NCBI RefSeq assembly: GCF_047730085.1
Contig: NZ_CP159830.1
Span: 1,426,001 to 1,490,000 of the forward strand
Length of the DNA stretch: 64,000 bases
Direction of reading: 5' to 3'
From: Njordibacter sp937773555
GTDB lineage: Bacteria > Pseudomonadota > Gammaproteobacteria > Pseudomonadales > Balneatricaceae
Below the pieces are notes generated by a model. That model had not been told where the DNA came from, searched no databases, and saw only the letters and a program-made list of their open reading frames with translations. A program made the position numbers and the translations under genes. Shown one piece after another: positions 8,083 through 17,173 of this stretch. The first letter of the stretch is position 1. Each line of letters starts with the position of its first letter.

Positions 8083-9268
8083 AGTCGTGTCTTAAATGAT
8101 CTTTAACTGCAATAGGTGACTTGAAATTCCATACCACAAGGTAAGATGATGCCACAAAAGTAATAATGGCTGTGGCTTGAATTAATAGTGAGGCAGATTC
8201 ACTTATTAACATGCTGGAAGCTGCCAAAGTAGCAATTAAAATAGAAAATTCACTCGTTTGGCCCAACCTAAAGCCCACTTCCCATGATGTTGCCTTAGAG
8301 TTGCAAATTGGCCGGATAATCCAACCAAACACAATAGGCTTTATAGTCACCACTAACACGGCTAACACTAAACATTGAAACCAAATAGAGTGCATGAGAG
8401 GAAAGTTAAAGCTTGCTCCTATGGAAAAGAAAAATAACACCAAAAAGAAATCTCTAATAGGCTTTAAGTTAATTGCAATATATTGGCTGATAACGCTTGA
8501 AGCTAAACTAACTCCGGCAATAAAAGCACCGATTTCGGCAGACAAACCGATACTGTGAGCCAGTTCAGCTAAGCCTAAACACCAGCCTAAAGCCAAAAGA
8601 AAGATATACTCATGGAAACGGTCAAATCGTTTTATGAGAGGCAGCAAGACCCAACGCACAAAACCCAGTGCAGCCAACATTATCAAAGGCAAGGCCGCAA
8701 GGCTTATTAATAAATCAACGTTTAATGATAGTTCTAATCCCTCACTAAATTGCTGTCCTAATGTGGTCAAAAGAGTAAGAAGAATAATCGCTAATAGATC
8801 CTGCAATAACAACAAACCCACTACAAGTTCACCTGTTTGTTTATGATGCAAGACAGTGGTGGGCAGTAGTTTAATGCCAATAATAGTACTTGAAAACATG
8901 GTAGAGGCGCCGATAATAAGGCTATCTATCATACTAAAGCCAAAACCATACCCAACAAAAAATCCTAATAGAGCAAAAGCTAAAGAACTTATGAAGGCCA
9001 CCATATAGCCTTTTCTCAACATTCGGAATAAATGGCTAGGTTGCATATCAAGGCCAATGAGGAACAGTAAAAAAATAATTCCAATGTGGGAAACATCGGC
9101 TAAAAGCTCTGTATCAACTACCCACGCCAAGCCAAAAGGCCCCAATATTGCGCCTAAAACGATATAGGCCAGGAGCAGTGGCTGTCGAAAATACAACGAT
9201 AAGGTAGCTAGCAGTGCAGCACCTGTAAAGATCAAGAAAAATGAAAATATGACCGACTCAGTATGCAT
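8081..9268 (-). CDS. Monovalent cation:proton antiporter, CPA2/KefB-like membrane domain only
   Basis: A 395-residue, almost wholly hydrophobic protein with about 12 membrane segments and the Na/H exchanger-family pattern: LAYIVLGAILGPFGLAWV, IGIIFLLFLIGLDMQPSHLFRML, STMFSSTIIGIKLL, LLLQDLLAIILL and GLSAEIGAFIAGVSLA. KefB/KefC proteins run to about 600 residues with a C-terminal nucleotide-binding RCK domain. That domain is absent here, with the protein ending just after the last helix. Likely role is K+ or Na+/H+ exchange. It starts 2 bp after the MATE gene stop with an AAGGAA ribosome site, so the two transporters form an operon. Confidence 0.88.
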   Translation of the reverse strand: MHTESVIFSFFLIFTGAALLATLSLYFRQPLLLAYIVLGAILGPFGLAWVVDTELLADVSHIGIIFLLFLIGLDMQPSHLFRMLRKGYMVAFISSLAFALLGFFVGYGFGFSMIDSLIIGASTMFSSTIIGIKLLPTTVLHHKQTGELVVGLLLLQDLLAIILLTLLTTLGQQFSEGLELSLNVDLLISLAALPLIMLAALGFVRWVLLPLIKRFDRFHEYIFLLALGWCLGLAELAHSIGLSAEIGAFIAGVSLASSVISQYIAINLKPIRDFFLVLFFFSIGASFNFPLMHSIWFQCLVLAVLVVTIKPIVFGWIIRPICNSKATSWEVGFRLGQTSEFSILIATLAASSMLISESASLLIQATAIITFVASSYLVVWNFKSPIAVKDHLRHD

Positions 9269-9270
9269 TC

Positions 9271-10644
9271 TTATTCCTTATTGAGTGAAAACGTTTGGTC
9301 CGTAGATAAACGCTTTATATAACGTCGCCAAATGCACCACAGTGTTGATACCGTAAGTATTCGATAAACAATATGCAACCACCACACGGCCATAAAACCA
9401 TAACTTGGCGCTAACCAAGCTAAAAGTGGCAAGAAAAGTAACCATTGGCTACCAGTAACGAGTATAAAACCAGTTTTTCGTCGGCCCATTAACAACACGA
9501 AGCGGCTTAAGATTATGATGCACGTTTCAAAAAACATGGCCATGGCATACCATGGTAAAGCGGTTACTGTGAGTTGTTGTAATTCCCTATTAACTAATAG
9601 TAGTTGTGCGAACCAAGGGGCCATAATGCTGACTACCACAGCCAGTAAGAGGGCAGAAACTAGCCCAGTAGCTATGATTAATTTACTCCAGGCCAAGGTG
9701 CTAAAGAAATCTTTGTTGGCCATTGCTGATCCCATTAGAGATAATGCAGCTTGACCTAAACCAATGGCAGGCAGAATAAGCAGCATGCCAATATTGAGCA
9801 CAGCAAAGGAAGCAGCCATTACAGAAGCACCAAGTTGGCTTAGTATCCACAAAAATAAAGCTAAGTGTAATGCAAATGCTAGTTGTTGTAGCATAGGGGG
9901 CCAAGTGAACCGCAATAATAATACCCAATTTGTTATGCTAAATTGGCAAGTAAACGCTTGAAACCTTGAGCTGTTCTTAAATAATAGAGATAGTTGTAAT
10001 AAAACACCAAGCCAAAGCGCTATGCTGGTGCCCAGGCCAGCACCCACTGCGCCCATGGCAGGCATCCCACCAATGCCATATATAAGCCCATAACTGATGG
10101 GCACATTAGCTAAGTGAGCGAGTAAAATTATTTTGGTAAATTGCCAGGGAGTCCCAAGTTCACTCCAATAGATTCTAGCCGCTATGCTTAAAACAATAGC
10201 GGGCAAAGCCCAAAGTCGAGATTGAGCGTAGTAGGCGGCTAGGCTATTTATGCGATCATCCAATACAAATACATCGATCACGTCATCCAGCATCAACGCA
10301 CCTAGTGCGCCTAGGCCAATCGAGATAAAGACGCCGTAAACTAAACCCAGCCCGATCAAGCCCTCACGAGACGAGGAATACTGTGATACTAGGCCATGCC
10401 AGCCAGTGCCCAATCCGGTAATGATAGCCACCAAAATAAACACCAGATAACTACCAATACTCACACTTGCTAGAGCCAAACCACCCAAGTGCCCAACAAG
10501 GGCGGTGTCAACTAAGCTTACTGCAGCCTGGGATAGCATAGCGCCACTTAGTGGCACCGCAATAGGCCATAAATTGGCTAATGTAGGTTCACACGAGTAA
10601 TGTAAATGAGGTTTCTGAGATTTGCTCATGAGTTGCTGGGTCAA
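9271..10644 (-). CDS. MATE-family multidrug/metabolite efflux protein (DinF-like)
   Basis: A 457-residue polytopic protein with 12 hydrophobic segments and the MATE N-terminal pattern LWPIAVPLSGAMLSQAAVSLVDTALVGHLGGLALASVSIG, which is repeated in weaker form in the second half as the MATE fold requires. The DTALVGHLG segment groups it with DinF-type transporters, which expel cationic compounds by Na+ or H+ antiport. The start is uncertain: TTG 10644 has an AGG nearby, while ATG 10629 has no visible ribosome site. No LexA box precedes it, unlike E. coli dinF. The cation antiporter gene follows after 2 bp, which suggests coupled ion and efflux functions. Confidence 0.88.
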   Translation of the reverse strand: MTQQLMSKSQKPHLHYSCEPTLANLWPIAVPLSGAMLSQAAVSLVDTALVGHLGGLALASVSIGSYLVFILVAIITGLGTGWHGLVSQYSSSREGLIGLGLVYGVFISIGLGALGALMLDDVIDVFVLDDRINSLAAYYAQSRLWALPAIVLSIAARIYWSELGTPWQFTKIILLAHLANVPISYGLIYGIGGMPAMGAVGAGLGTSIALWLGVLLQLSLLFKNSSRFQAFTCQFSITNWVLLLRFTWPPMLQQLAFALHLALFLWILSQLGASVMAASFAVLNIGMLLILPAIGLGQAALSLMGSAMANKDFFSTLAWSKLIIATGLVSALLLAVVVSIMAPWFAQLLLVNRELQQLTVTALPWYAMAMFFETCIIILSRFVLLMGRRKTGFILVTGSQWLLFLPLLAWLAPSYGFMAVWWLHIVYRILTVSTLWCIWRRYIKRLSTDQTFSLNKE

Positions 10645-10713
10645 AGATGCCTAAAGGGTATGCTAATCAATTGATCTGCTATTATATGCTTTTTTGCCGA
10701 GTCTTTAAAATGA

Positions 10714-10743
10714 ATACCCAAGTAAAACACTAGGGTATATAAT
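10714..10743 (+). promoter_or_regulatory. nfuA promoter with IscR type 1-like operator
   Basis: A 25-base imperfect dyad at 10714-10738 has arms ATACCC and GGGTAT around an inner AGT...ACT pair. It agrees with the E. coli IscR type 1 consensus at 21 of 25 positions by hand count. It runs directly into a perfect TATAAT at 10738-10743, so a bound repressor would cover the spacer and -35 region. The downstream gene makes an Fe-S carrier, which fits IscR control. Confidence 0.7.
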
Positions 10744-10801
10744 AAGCCAATAGTTGAGTGCCTGCGGGTTGCTCATGTGGTTGGTAAAAAAGGAAAATAC
10801 A

Positions 10802-11395
10802 GTGGATTACATAGACATCACCCCCAGTGCCCAAGACTATCTAGCAGAGTTGCTTTCAAAGCAAGATGTAGAAGGGATTTCAGTGCGTATTTTTGTCACT
10901 GACCCTGGCACCCCAAACGCTGAAACGTGTTTAGCATACTGCCGCCCAGATGAAGTAAAAATCACCGACGAATTTTCAGACTTAGAGAAATTTCGGGTTT
11001 ATGTTGATCCTGCCAGTGTAGACTATCTGGACGATGCTTTTATTGATTACAGTGCAGACCGTATGGGAGGCCAGCTCACAATCAAGGCTCCGAACGCTAA
11101 GATGCCTCAGGTGACTGCAGATAGCCCACTAGATGCTCAAGTTAATTATTACCTATATACAGAAATTAATCCTAGTTTAGCCTCCCATGGTGGTGATGTT
11201 AGTTTGGTTGGTGTAGTGGCAGAAGAAGAAGGCAACGTGGCTGTATTAAAGTTTGGTGGTGGTTGTCAAGGTTGTAGCTCTGTTTCCTTAACTCTAAAGG
11301 AAGGCGTCGAAAAAACCTTAATGGAAAGGATTCCTGGCATTGGTGCAGTTCGCGATGTCACTGATCACTCAAACACTGAAAATGCTTATATGTAG
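10802..11395 (+). CDS. nfuA: Fe-S biogenesis protein NfuA
   Basis: Start chosen at GTG 10802, with AAGGA seven bases upstream, giving 197 residues (E. coli 191); the longer TTG reading from 10754 adds a non-homologous tail. The N-terminal degenerate A-type scaffold domain contains DPGTPNAETCLAYCRPDE, the middle has LTIKAPNAKMP, and the C-terminal Nfu domain carries the cluster-binding CxxC at C155 and C158 (FGGGCQGCSS). NfuA accepts and delivers 4Fe-4S clusters to targets such as aconitase and lipoyl synthase, especially under oxidative stress or iron limitation. The IscR-like site upstream and the gor/xthA neighbourhood support that role. Confidence 0.96.
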   Translation: MDYIDITPSAQDYLAELLSKQDVEGISVRIFVTDPGTPNAETCLAYCRPDEVKITDEFSDLEKFRVYVDPASVDYLDDAFIDYSADRMGGQLTIKAPNAKMPQVTADSPLDAQVNYYLYTEINPSLASHGGDVSLVGVVAEEEGNVAVLKFGGGCQGCSSVSLTLKEGVEKTLMERIPGIGAVRDVTDHSNTENAYM

Positions 11396-11403
11396 CGCTT
11401 TTC

Positions 11404-11452
11404 TTTAAAGCAAAAAAAACTAGCTCCCTTTGCTAGTTTTTTTTGCTTTAAA
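11404..11452. terminator. Bidirectional terminator between nfuA and DAHP synthase
   Basis: A perfect 21-bp stem (11404-11424 with 11432-11452) around a 7-base loop. An A-run on one arm and a T-run on the other let it act for both convergent genes. Confidence 0.93.
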
Positions 11453-11459
11453 AAACGGT

Positions 11460-12539
11460 TTAAGCGACCCGAGATCGTTTTGGCAAGCTCTGCCTAAGTT
11501 TACTGGCGAGTTCACGCATGCTCATTTCTGTTGTATCCCAATCAATACAAGCGTCGGTGACAGACACACCATATTGCAATTCAGACAGGTTTTGTGGAAT
11601 AGATTGGTTACCCCAGTTAATGTTACTTTCTATCATCAGGCCAACAATAGAATCGTTACCTTCATTAATCTGTTGCGCAATATTGTCCATCACCAAAGGC
11701 TGGATAGACGGATCTTTACTTGAGTTGGCGTGACTGCAATCCACCATAATATTGCCAGACAAACCATCTTTTGCAAGTGCTTGTTCACATAGAGCTACAT
11801 TCACAGAGTCATAGTTCGGCTTGCCACCGCCGCCCCGAAGCACAACGTGGCCGTACTGATTTCCACTAGTGCGAGTTATGGAAACTTGTCCATGTGGGTT
11901 AATACCCAAAAAAGAATGAGGCGACGCCATAGATTCTAGCGCATTAAAAGCTACTGTTAAGCCGCCGTCAGTTCCATTTTTAAAACCAATAGGGCAGGAT
12001 AAGCCAGACGACATTTCACGGTGAGTTTGGGATTCTGTCGTACGTGCACCAATTGCTGCCCAGCTCCATAGGTCTGATTGATACTGTGGTGAAATAGGAT
12101 CCAATGCCTCTGTCGCTAACGGTAAACCCATAGCAGATAAGTCCAGCATGAGCTTACGGCCAATGTGTAAACCTGTTTCAATATCAAAGGTCCCGTCTAG
12201 GTGTGGATCATTAATCAGCCCTTTCCAACCGACTGTGGTGCGTGGTTTTTCAAAATAAACCCGCATAACAATATACAGCGTGTCTTTTAACTCATTGGCT
12301 AACACTGCCAAGCGGCGTCCATAATCTAAAGCGGCTTCTGTATCGTGGATAGAGCATGGGCCTATCACGACAAATAATCTGTGGTCTTTACCATCTAAAA
12401 TATTTTTTATAGTTTGACGAGCCTGCATTACACCATCAGCAATCATACTGGTAGTGGGTAGTTGATTTTTCAGATCTTCAGGGGATGTAAGAACCTGTTG
12501 GCTGGCAATGTTCAGGTCTTCGATGCGACGGTCTGTCAT
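11460..12539 (-). CDS. aroG: 3-deoxy-7-phosphoheptulonate (DAHP) synthase, class I
   Basis: Condenses phosphoenolpyruvate and erythrose 4-phosphate, the first step of aromatic amino acid synthesis. The ATG at 12539 gives 359 residues, like the E. coli isozymes (350-356). Conserved blocks include VVIGPCSIHD, MRVYFEKPRTTVGWKGLINDP, WSWAAIGARTTESQTHRE, SGLSCPIGFKNGTDG, MVDCSHANSSK and the C-terminal SVTDACIDWDTTE. Which of AroF, AroG or AroH it corresponds to cannot be decided by eye, so the symbol is nominal. It is a stand-alone gene divergent from dsbD. No TyrR-type box is visible upstream. Confidence 0.95.
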   Translation of the reverse strand: MTDRRIEDLNIASQQVLTSPEDLKNQLPTTSMIADGVMQARQTIKNILDGKDHRLFVVIGPCSIHDTEAALDYGRRLAVLANELKDTLYIVMRVYFEKPRTTVGWKGLINDPHLDGTFDIETGLHIGRKLMLDLSAMGLPLATEALDPISPQYQSDLWSWAAIGARTTESQTHREMSSGLSCPIGFKNGTDGGLTVAFNALESMASPHSFLGINPHGQVSITRTSGNQYGHVVLRGGGGKPNYDSVNVALCEQALAKDGLSGNIMVDCSHANSSKDPSIQPLVMDNIAQQINEGNDSIVGLMIESNINWGNQSIPQNLSELQYGVSVTDACIDWDTTEMSMRELASKLRQSLPKRSRVA

Positions 12540-12691
12540 AGTTGCTCTCAATAAAATAACTAATAGTAAAAACGGTAAAAGATTGGCTTATGGCAAGGTC
12601 TAAACGCTATAATCAAGCCGTCCTTTGTAACACACATAAAGGCCCACAAACAAATGAATCTCACCTAAATCGTGTTTGAGAGAAAAGGATC

Positions 12692-14530
12692 ATGGCAATA
12701 CTGGGTATAAATAGTCGTTCATTCTTTGCTGGGCAAACTTTTGCTATGTTTTTAGGGCTGCTTTTGTCAATGCAAGCCCAAGCCGCTTTGTTTGATACTG
12801 TCAAGCACCCGCTTCCAGCACAGCAAGCGTTTGCTGTAGAAGTTCAACAAGATAATGATCGAATTGATGTCATTTGGACTATAGCGGATGACTACTATCT
12901 GTATCAAGACAAATTATTTTTTACCACCTCTAACAACCAATCTTTAGAGCAGCTAGTGTTGCCTTCAGCTGAGGAGAAGGAAGACCCCATATTTGGCAAT
13001 ACTCAGGTCTACTACAATCAGCTCCATGCAACAGGTAAATTACCTAGCTCAGACAATGCTGCTACCCACCTCACTATACATTACCAAGGTTGCTGGAGTG
13101 GGGGTGTTTGCTACCCACCACAAACGACAAGCATTTTACTCAGAGCCGTCAACCTTGTTGCAGCGCAAAGCAAACCAGTAGCTATTGAAACTACAGACTG
13201 GTCACAAACTCGTGGCACTAATGCTAACTGGTTTATACAAAATCTAGAAAACACATCGATTGCCACCTTGGCGGTCATTTTCTTTTTAGCGGGCCTAGCT
13301 TTAGCCTTTACACCTTGCGTATTACCTATGGTGCCCATTTTGTCGAGCATTATTGTAGGCATTAGCCCCAAGCCTAGCCCATGGAAAAGCTTTTTATTAT
13401 CCCTCATTTATGTGTTGTCTATGGCAGCGACTTATAGTGTGGCTGGGGTTTTTGCTGGGCTAAGTGGCGCTAATGTGCAGGTTGCTTTGCAGCACCCTGC
13501 AGTAATAGGAACCACCGCTGCACTATTTGTGCTGTTTGCAGTGGCTATGTTTGGCTGGATTAATGTGCAAATGCCTCAGGCTATTCAAAACAAAATAAAT
13601 TTAATGAGTAATAATCAATCAGGTGGGCAATATACCGGTGTAGCAGCCATGGGTATATTGTCTGCACTGGTAGTAGGGCCCTGTGTAGCAGCACCATTGG
13701 CTGGAGCGCTATTGTTTATTGCCCAGACTGGGGATGCAGCCACGGGTGGTTTGGCCCTATTTGTTATGGGTTTGGGTATGGGCTTACCATTACTTTTGGT
13801 GGGAACATCTGCGAGTAAGTGGATTCCAAAAACAGGTCCTTGGATGCATCGAATAAAAGTTGGTTTTGGTTTCTTAATGCTGTTTATGGCCTTGTGGATG
13901 ACCGATCGTGTTTGGTCAGGTGTAACCCTGATACTGGTTGCGCTATTAGCCATTATGATCGCCTTAGTGTTAGCTTTGAATCATCGCTGGCAACCACCTT
14001 TAGCGACAGTGTCTGCTGCGGTAATTAGCTATACATTAGCCATGTTTTTGGGTCTTTATGGAGCCGTTCTGGCTGTAGGACAGTTCGCAGGTACTGGGAG
14101 CTTATTGCAACCACTAGGTAAACTGGTTGTTACCGAAAGTAACAGTATGGTTCAAGTCCAGGCGTCTAAGCTGAACTTTATTAAAGTGCTGCCAGCTGCA
14201 GTAGCCCCCTTGTTGAGTCAAGCAAAACTGGATGAGCAACCGGTGATGTTAGATTTCTATGCTGATTGGTGCATCTCCTGTAAGGAGTTGGATAGTTTTG
14301 TATTTACTGATGCACGCGTGAAGCGTGCATTATTAGATTTTAAAGTGGTTAAAGTAGATGTTACTGTTAATAGCCCAGCTGCACAGCAACTGATGCAGGA
14401 ACTGCGTTTGGTCGGGCCTCCAGGCTTGGTGTTTTATGATTCCCAAGGCCAGTTAAATTCAGAAACTGTGGTGGGTGTTCCAGCCATTGAAGATTTAGTT
14501 GATCTGTTACAAAAGGTAAATGCACTGTAA
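12692..14530 (+). CDS. dsbD: Thiol:disulfide interchange protein DsbD
   Basis: A 612-residue three-domain reductant shuttle. A signal peptide ends near residue 32 (MQAQA/ALF). The periplasmic alpha domain holds the redox pair in CWSGGVCYPP. Eight membrane helices contain the two cysteines in TPCVLPMVP and GPCVAAPLAG. The C-terminal thioredoxin domain carries WCISC (C527, C530). DsbD takes electrons from cytosolic thioredoxin and passes them to DsbC, cytochrome c maturation factors and others in the periplasm. It reads toward cysB with only 69 bp between the coding regions, so the sulfur-themed pair may share transcripts. Confidence 0.97.
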   Translation: MAILGINSRSFFAGQTFAMFLGLLLSMQAQAALFDTVKHPLPAQQAFAVEVQQDNDRIDVIWTIADDYYLYQDKLFFTTSNNQSLEQLVLPSAEEKEDPIFGNTQVYYNQLHATGKLPSSDNAATHLTIHYQGCWSGGVCYPPQTTSILLRAVNLVAAQSKPVAIETTDWSQTRGTNANWFIQNLENTSIATLAVIFFLAGLALAFTPCVLPMVPILSSIIVGISPKPSPWKSFLLSLIYVLSMAATYSVAGVFAGLSGANVQVALQHPAVIGTTAALFVLFAVAMFGWINVQMPQAIQNKINLMSNNQSGGQYTGVAAMGILSALVVGPCVAAPLAGALLFIAQTGDAATGGLALFVMGLGMGLPLLLVGTSASKWIPKTGPWMHRIKVGFGFLMLFMALWMTDRVWSGVTLILVALLAIMIALVLALNHRWQPPLATVSAAVISYTLAMFLGLYGAVLAVGQFAGTGSLLQPLGKLVVTESNSMVQVQASKLNFIKVLPAAVAPLLSQAKLDEQPVMLDFYADWCISCKELDSFVFTDARVKRALLDFKVVKVDVTVNSPAAQQLMQELRLVGPPGLVFYDSQGQLNSETVVGVPAIEDLVDLLQKVNAL

Positions 14531-14599
14531 TTCTACCCATATGCTTTTTTGTTATATGTGGTACTATTTGCCAATAATTCTTTAGGGTTTAACGCGCTT

Positions 14600-15574
14600 A
14601 TGAAGTTACAACAGCTAAAATATATCTGCGAAGTAGAAAAGCACAACCTTAATGTGTCGGCTACAGCGCAGAGTTTATTTACCTCACAACCAGGCATAAG
14701 TAAACAGATTCGTTTATTAGAAGATGAGCTTGGTGTTGAAATTTTTGCTAGAAGTGGCAAGCACCTAACCCATGTTACTCCTGCAGGAAAATCTATTTTA
14801 GAGTCTGCCCACGATGTTCTTTTAAAGGTCGATGGCATTAAACGTAAGGCTCAAGAATATACTGATGAAACTAAAGGTTCTTTGTCGATTGCCACGACAC
14901 ACACTCAAGCACGTTATGCCTTACCTAAGGTCATTAATAACTTTATTGGCCAGTACCCTGACGTTTCATTGCATATGCAGCAGGGCACACCTAAACAAAT
15001 TGCCAGTTTAGCCTCAGATGGTGAAGTTGATTTTGCTATTGCGACCGAAGCCATAGATCAGTTTAGTGATTTACTGATGATGCCCTGTTATCACTGGAAC
15101 CGATGTGTTGTGGTGCCAAAAGACCATCCTCTTGCCCAGGTGGCAAAGCTTTCTTTAGAAGAACTGGCAAGGCATCCTATTGTTACTTATGTATTTGGTT
15201 TCACTGGACGGTCTAAACTAGATGACGCCTTTAAAAACGCCCATTTGGAGCCCAAGGTGGTGTTCACAGCAGTGGATTCGGATGTCATTAAGGCATACGT
15301 TAGGTTAGGTCTTGGCGTGGGTATTATTGCGTCTATGGCCTATGAACCTGATCTTGATGGCGATCTAGTAGCTTTGGATGCAAGCCATTTGTTTGCTCAC
15401 AGCACCACCAACATTGGCTTTAGAAAGGGCACCTTTTTACGGGGTTATATGTACGATTTTATAGAAGCCTTTGCTCCAAACCTCACCAAAAGCAAGGTAC
15501 ATGAAGCTCAAGAATGCCGAACACAGCAAGAACTTGATACCTTGTTTGAACGCAAATCACTACCCATGAGGTGA
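14600..15574 (+). CDS. cysB: LysR-type regulator CysB (sulfur assimilation)
   Basis: Starting at ATG 14600 the protein is 324 residues, exactly the length of E. coli CysB; an ORF extension upstream to 14549 is not homologous. The N-terminal helix-turn-helix reads LNVSATAQSLFTSQPGISKQIRLLEDELGVEIFARSGK, and the effector domain has TTHTQARYALP and the TPKQIASLASDGEVDFAIATEA region. CysB senses N-acetylserine or O-acetylserine and activates cysteine biosynthesis genes. The close relative Cbl shares the fold, but Cbl is narrower in distribution, so CysB is the better call. It follows dsbD. Confidence 0.93.
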   Translation: MKLQQLKYICEVEKHNLNVSATAQSLFTSQPGISKQIRLLEDELGVEIFARSGKHLTHVTPAGKSILESAHDVLLKVDGIKRKAQEYTDETKGSLSIATTHTQARYALPKVINNFIGQYPDVSLHMQQGTPKQIASLASDGEVDFAIATEAIDQFSDLLMMPCYHWNRCVVVPKDHPLAQVAKLSLEELARHPIVTYVFGFTGRSKLDDAFKNAHLEPKVVFTAVDSDVIKAYVRLGLGVGIIASMAYEPDLDGDLVALDASHLFAHSTTNIGFRKGTFLRGYMYDFIEAFAPNLTKSKVHEAQECRTQQELDTLFERKSLPMR

Positions 15575-15595
15575 GTTTCTCAAACCACTTATGAT

Positions 15596-16984
15596 TTAAA
15601 GCGCGCGTAACCCATTGAGTAGGTTGTCGACCTTATCGAAGGTCTCTTGGTATTCAGAGTCACACTCAGAATCTGCAATTAAGCCGCCGCCGGCCCAACA
15701 ATATATATGTCCACCACCATCACCCTTGGCGTTAGTCACCAAAGTACGAATGCAAATATTAGTATCCATGCGCCCGTTACTGCTGATGTAACCAATAGAA
15801 CCGGTAAAACCATTGCGGCGGTGAGGTTCTAATTCTTCAATAATTTCCATAGCCCTCAACTTAGGTGCTCCAGTAATTGAGCCACCTGGGAAGGCCCCTT
15901 TTAACAAAGGTAAAATCTGTTCGCTAGATTCAAGCTCTCCAGTAACCGTAGTAACAAGGTGGTGTACGTTACTGTATGTCTCAATGGCAAATAAACTTGG
16001 CACCTTTACAGAAAATGGCAGACAGTGCTTGCTAATGTCATTGCGCAGCAAGTCAACGATCATTACATTTTCAGAACGATCTTTTGGACTTGCGGCCAAT
16101 TCTTTGATTAACTGCTGATCTTCCGTGTCTGTTTTGCCTCTTGGTCGGGTGCCTTTAATTGGTTTAGTTTCTACCTTGCAATTATCTACCTTTAAAAACC
16201 GTTCCGGTGATAAGCTCAATAGGGCACCTTCGGGTGTTTCCATGTAGGCACTAAATGGCGTAGGGGAGACTTGGCGAAGTTGCTTGTAAGCTGCCCACGG
16301 GTTGCCCTTATAAGGCGCATCAAAACGTTGTGCTAAACAGACCTGATAACAGTCTCCAGCATGGATATAATCAATGACACGGTAGAATTTTTCGGCATAT
16401 TGCTCACGGGTCATATTGGAAACAAAATCACTTTCTAGAGCAAACTCTTTGGCTTGGGCAGGTTTAGCTAGAAGGATGTCTGCTTTTAACGCTTCAGTAC
16501 TTAATTCATTAAGCTGGCTCACTAGGTAGCTTGATCGAAGCTCATGGTCGGTAATAATTGCCCAAGGGTAAATACCGATGCACAGGTCCTCCATTGCTAT
16601 GTCTGCAGCAGCAGTTGAAGGGATTACCTCTATGGAGCGTCCTAGATCGAAACCAAATAGTCCGGCAGCACCTCCGGTAAACGGGATGCCTTGGGCCTGT
16701 GAAAGCTTGCTGGTATCTACCAGTAACTCACTTTGTAATTGACCAATTAAGCTAAAGGGGTCTATGTTCGTTGTTTTAGTGGTGTTATTCTGCTCAACTT
16801 TAGTCACGCCGTCTTTGTGGGTAATTACTGCTAACGGTTCAGCCATAGCGATGTCGTAGCGGCCAAAATGACTCTCTGGGCGGCTAGAATCCAGTAACAA
16901 TGGCATAGACAGATGCCTTATGGTTTCAAAATAATGACAGGCGTTTTCTACAAAAGGTAGGTTGGCTATATACACATTAAGCAT
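15596..16984 (-). CDS. pabB: Aminodeoxychorismate synthase component I
   Basis: Makes 4-amino-4-deoxychorismate for folate synthesis, with PabA (not seen here) supplying ammonia. The 462-residue protein has the TrpE/PabB N-terminal domain and a chorismate-binding C-terminal domain with DYIHAGDCYQVCLAQRF, LSLSPERFL, the PIKGTRPRG motif whose lysine is typical of PabB, SENVMIVDLLRND and GAFPGGSITGAPKLRAMEI, then YCWAGGGLIADS. The PIKGT motif argues against anthranilate synthase TrpE. It is a lone minus-strand gene converging with cysB and divergent from the propionate operon. Confidence 0.93.
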   Translation of the reverse strand: MLNVYIANLPFVENACHYFETIRHLSMPLLLDSSRPESHFGRYDIAMAEPLAVITHKDGVTKVEQNNTTKTTNIDPFSLIGQLQSELLVDTSKLSQAQGIPFTGGAAGLFGFDLGRSIEVIPSTAAADIAMEDLCIGIYPWAIITDHELRSSYLVSQLNELSTEALKADILLAKPAQAKEFALESDFVSNMTREQYAEKFYRVIDYIHAGDCYQVCLAQRFDAPYKGNPWAAYKQLRQVSPTPFSAYMETPEGALLSLSPERFLKVDNCKVETKPIKGTRPRGKTDTEDQQLIKELAASPKDRSENVMIVDLLRNDISKHCLPFSVKVPSLFAIETYSNVHHLVTTVTGELESSEQILPLLKGAFPGGSITGAPKLRAMEIIEELEPHRRNGFTGSIGYISSNGRMDTNICIRTLVTNAKGDGGGHIYCWAGGGLIADSECDSEYQETFDKVDNLLNGLRAL

Positions 16985-17102
16985 CTTAAGACTAATAGTA
17001 GTTCTATTCTAACTGTCCAAAGGGAGTGGCACTAGGGCTTTACTCTAATTAGCAACATAAATTTAACATTATCAACAATTAAATAACAATTTATATGCCA
17101 TA

Positions 17103-17112
17103 TTGTCTACAA
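17103..17112. promoter_or_regulatory. FadR/GntR-type operator upstream of the prp promoter
   Basis: TTGTCTACAA is a TTGT-N2-ACAA dyad of the kind bound by FCD-type GntR regulators. It lies 20 bp before the -35 hexamer of the promoter of its presumed regulator gene. Confidence 0.55.
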
Positions 17113-17131
17113 TATTAGATCAATGTCTAAT

Positions 17132-17160
17132 TTGACGCCCTTGCAGAGGTGGAATATAAT
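17132..17160 (+). promoter_or_regulatory. Strong sigma-70 promoter of the propionate operon
   Basis: TTGACG at 17132-17137, a 17-base spacer and a perfect TATAAT at 17155-17160. The predicted transcript starts near 17167, leaving only about 7 bases before ATG 17174 or 25 bases before ATG 17192. Confidence 0.8.
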
Positions 17161-17173
17161 GGCTTCACTCTAA

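Noticed and set aside
13615..13953. 112-codon open frame antisense to dsbD
   Set aside because: Lies wholly inside a strongly conserved membrane-domain gene with no independent start signals.
17159..17173. Four-codon ORF (M-A-S-L-stop) abutting the GntR ATG
   Set aside because: It begins within the TATAAT hexamer, upstream of the predicted transcript start, so it is unlikely to be in the mRNA.
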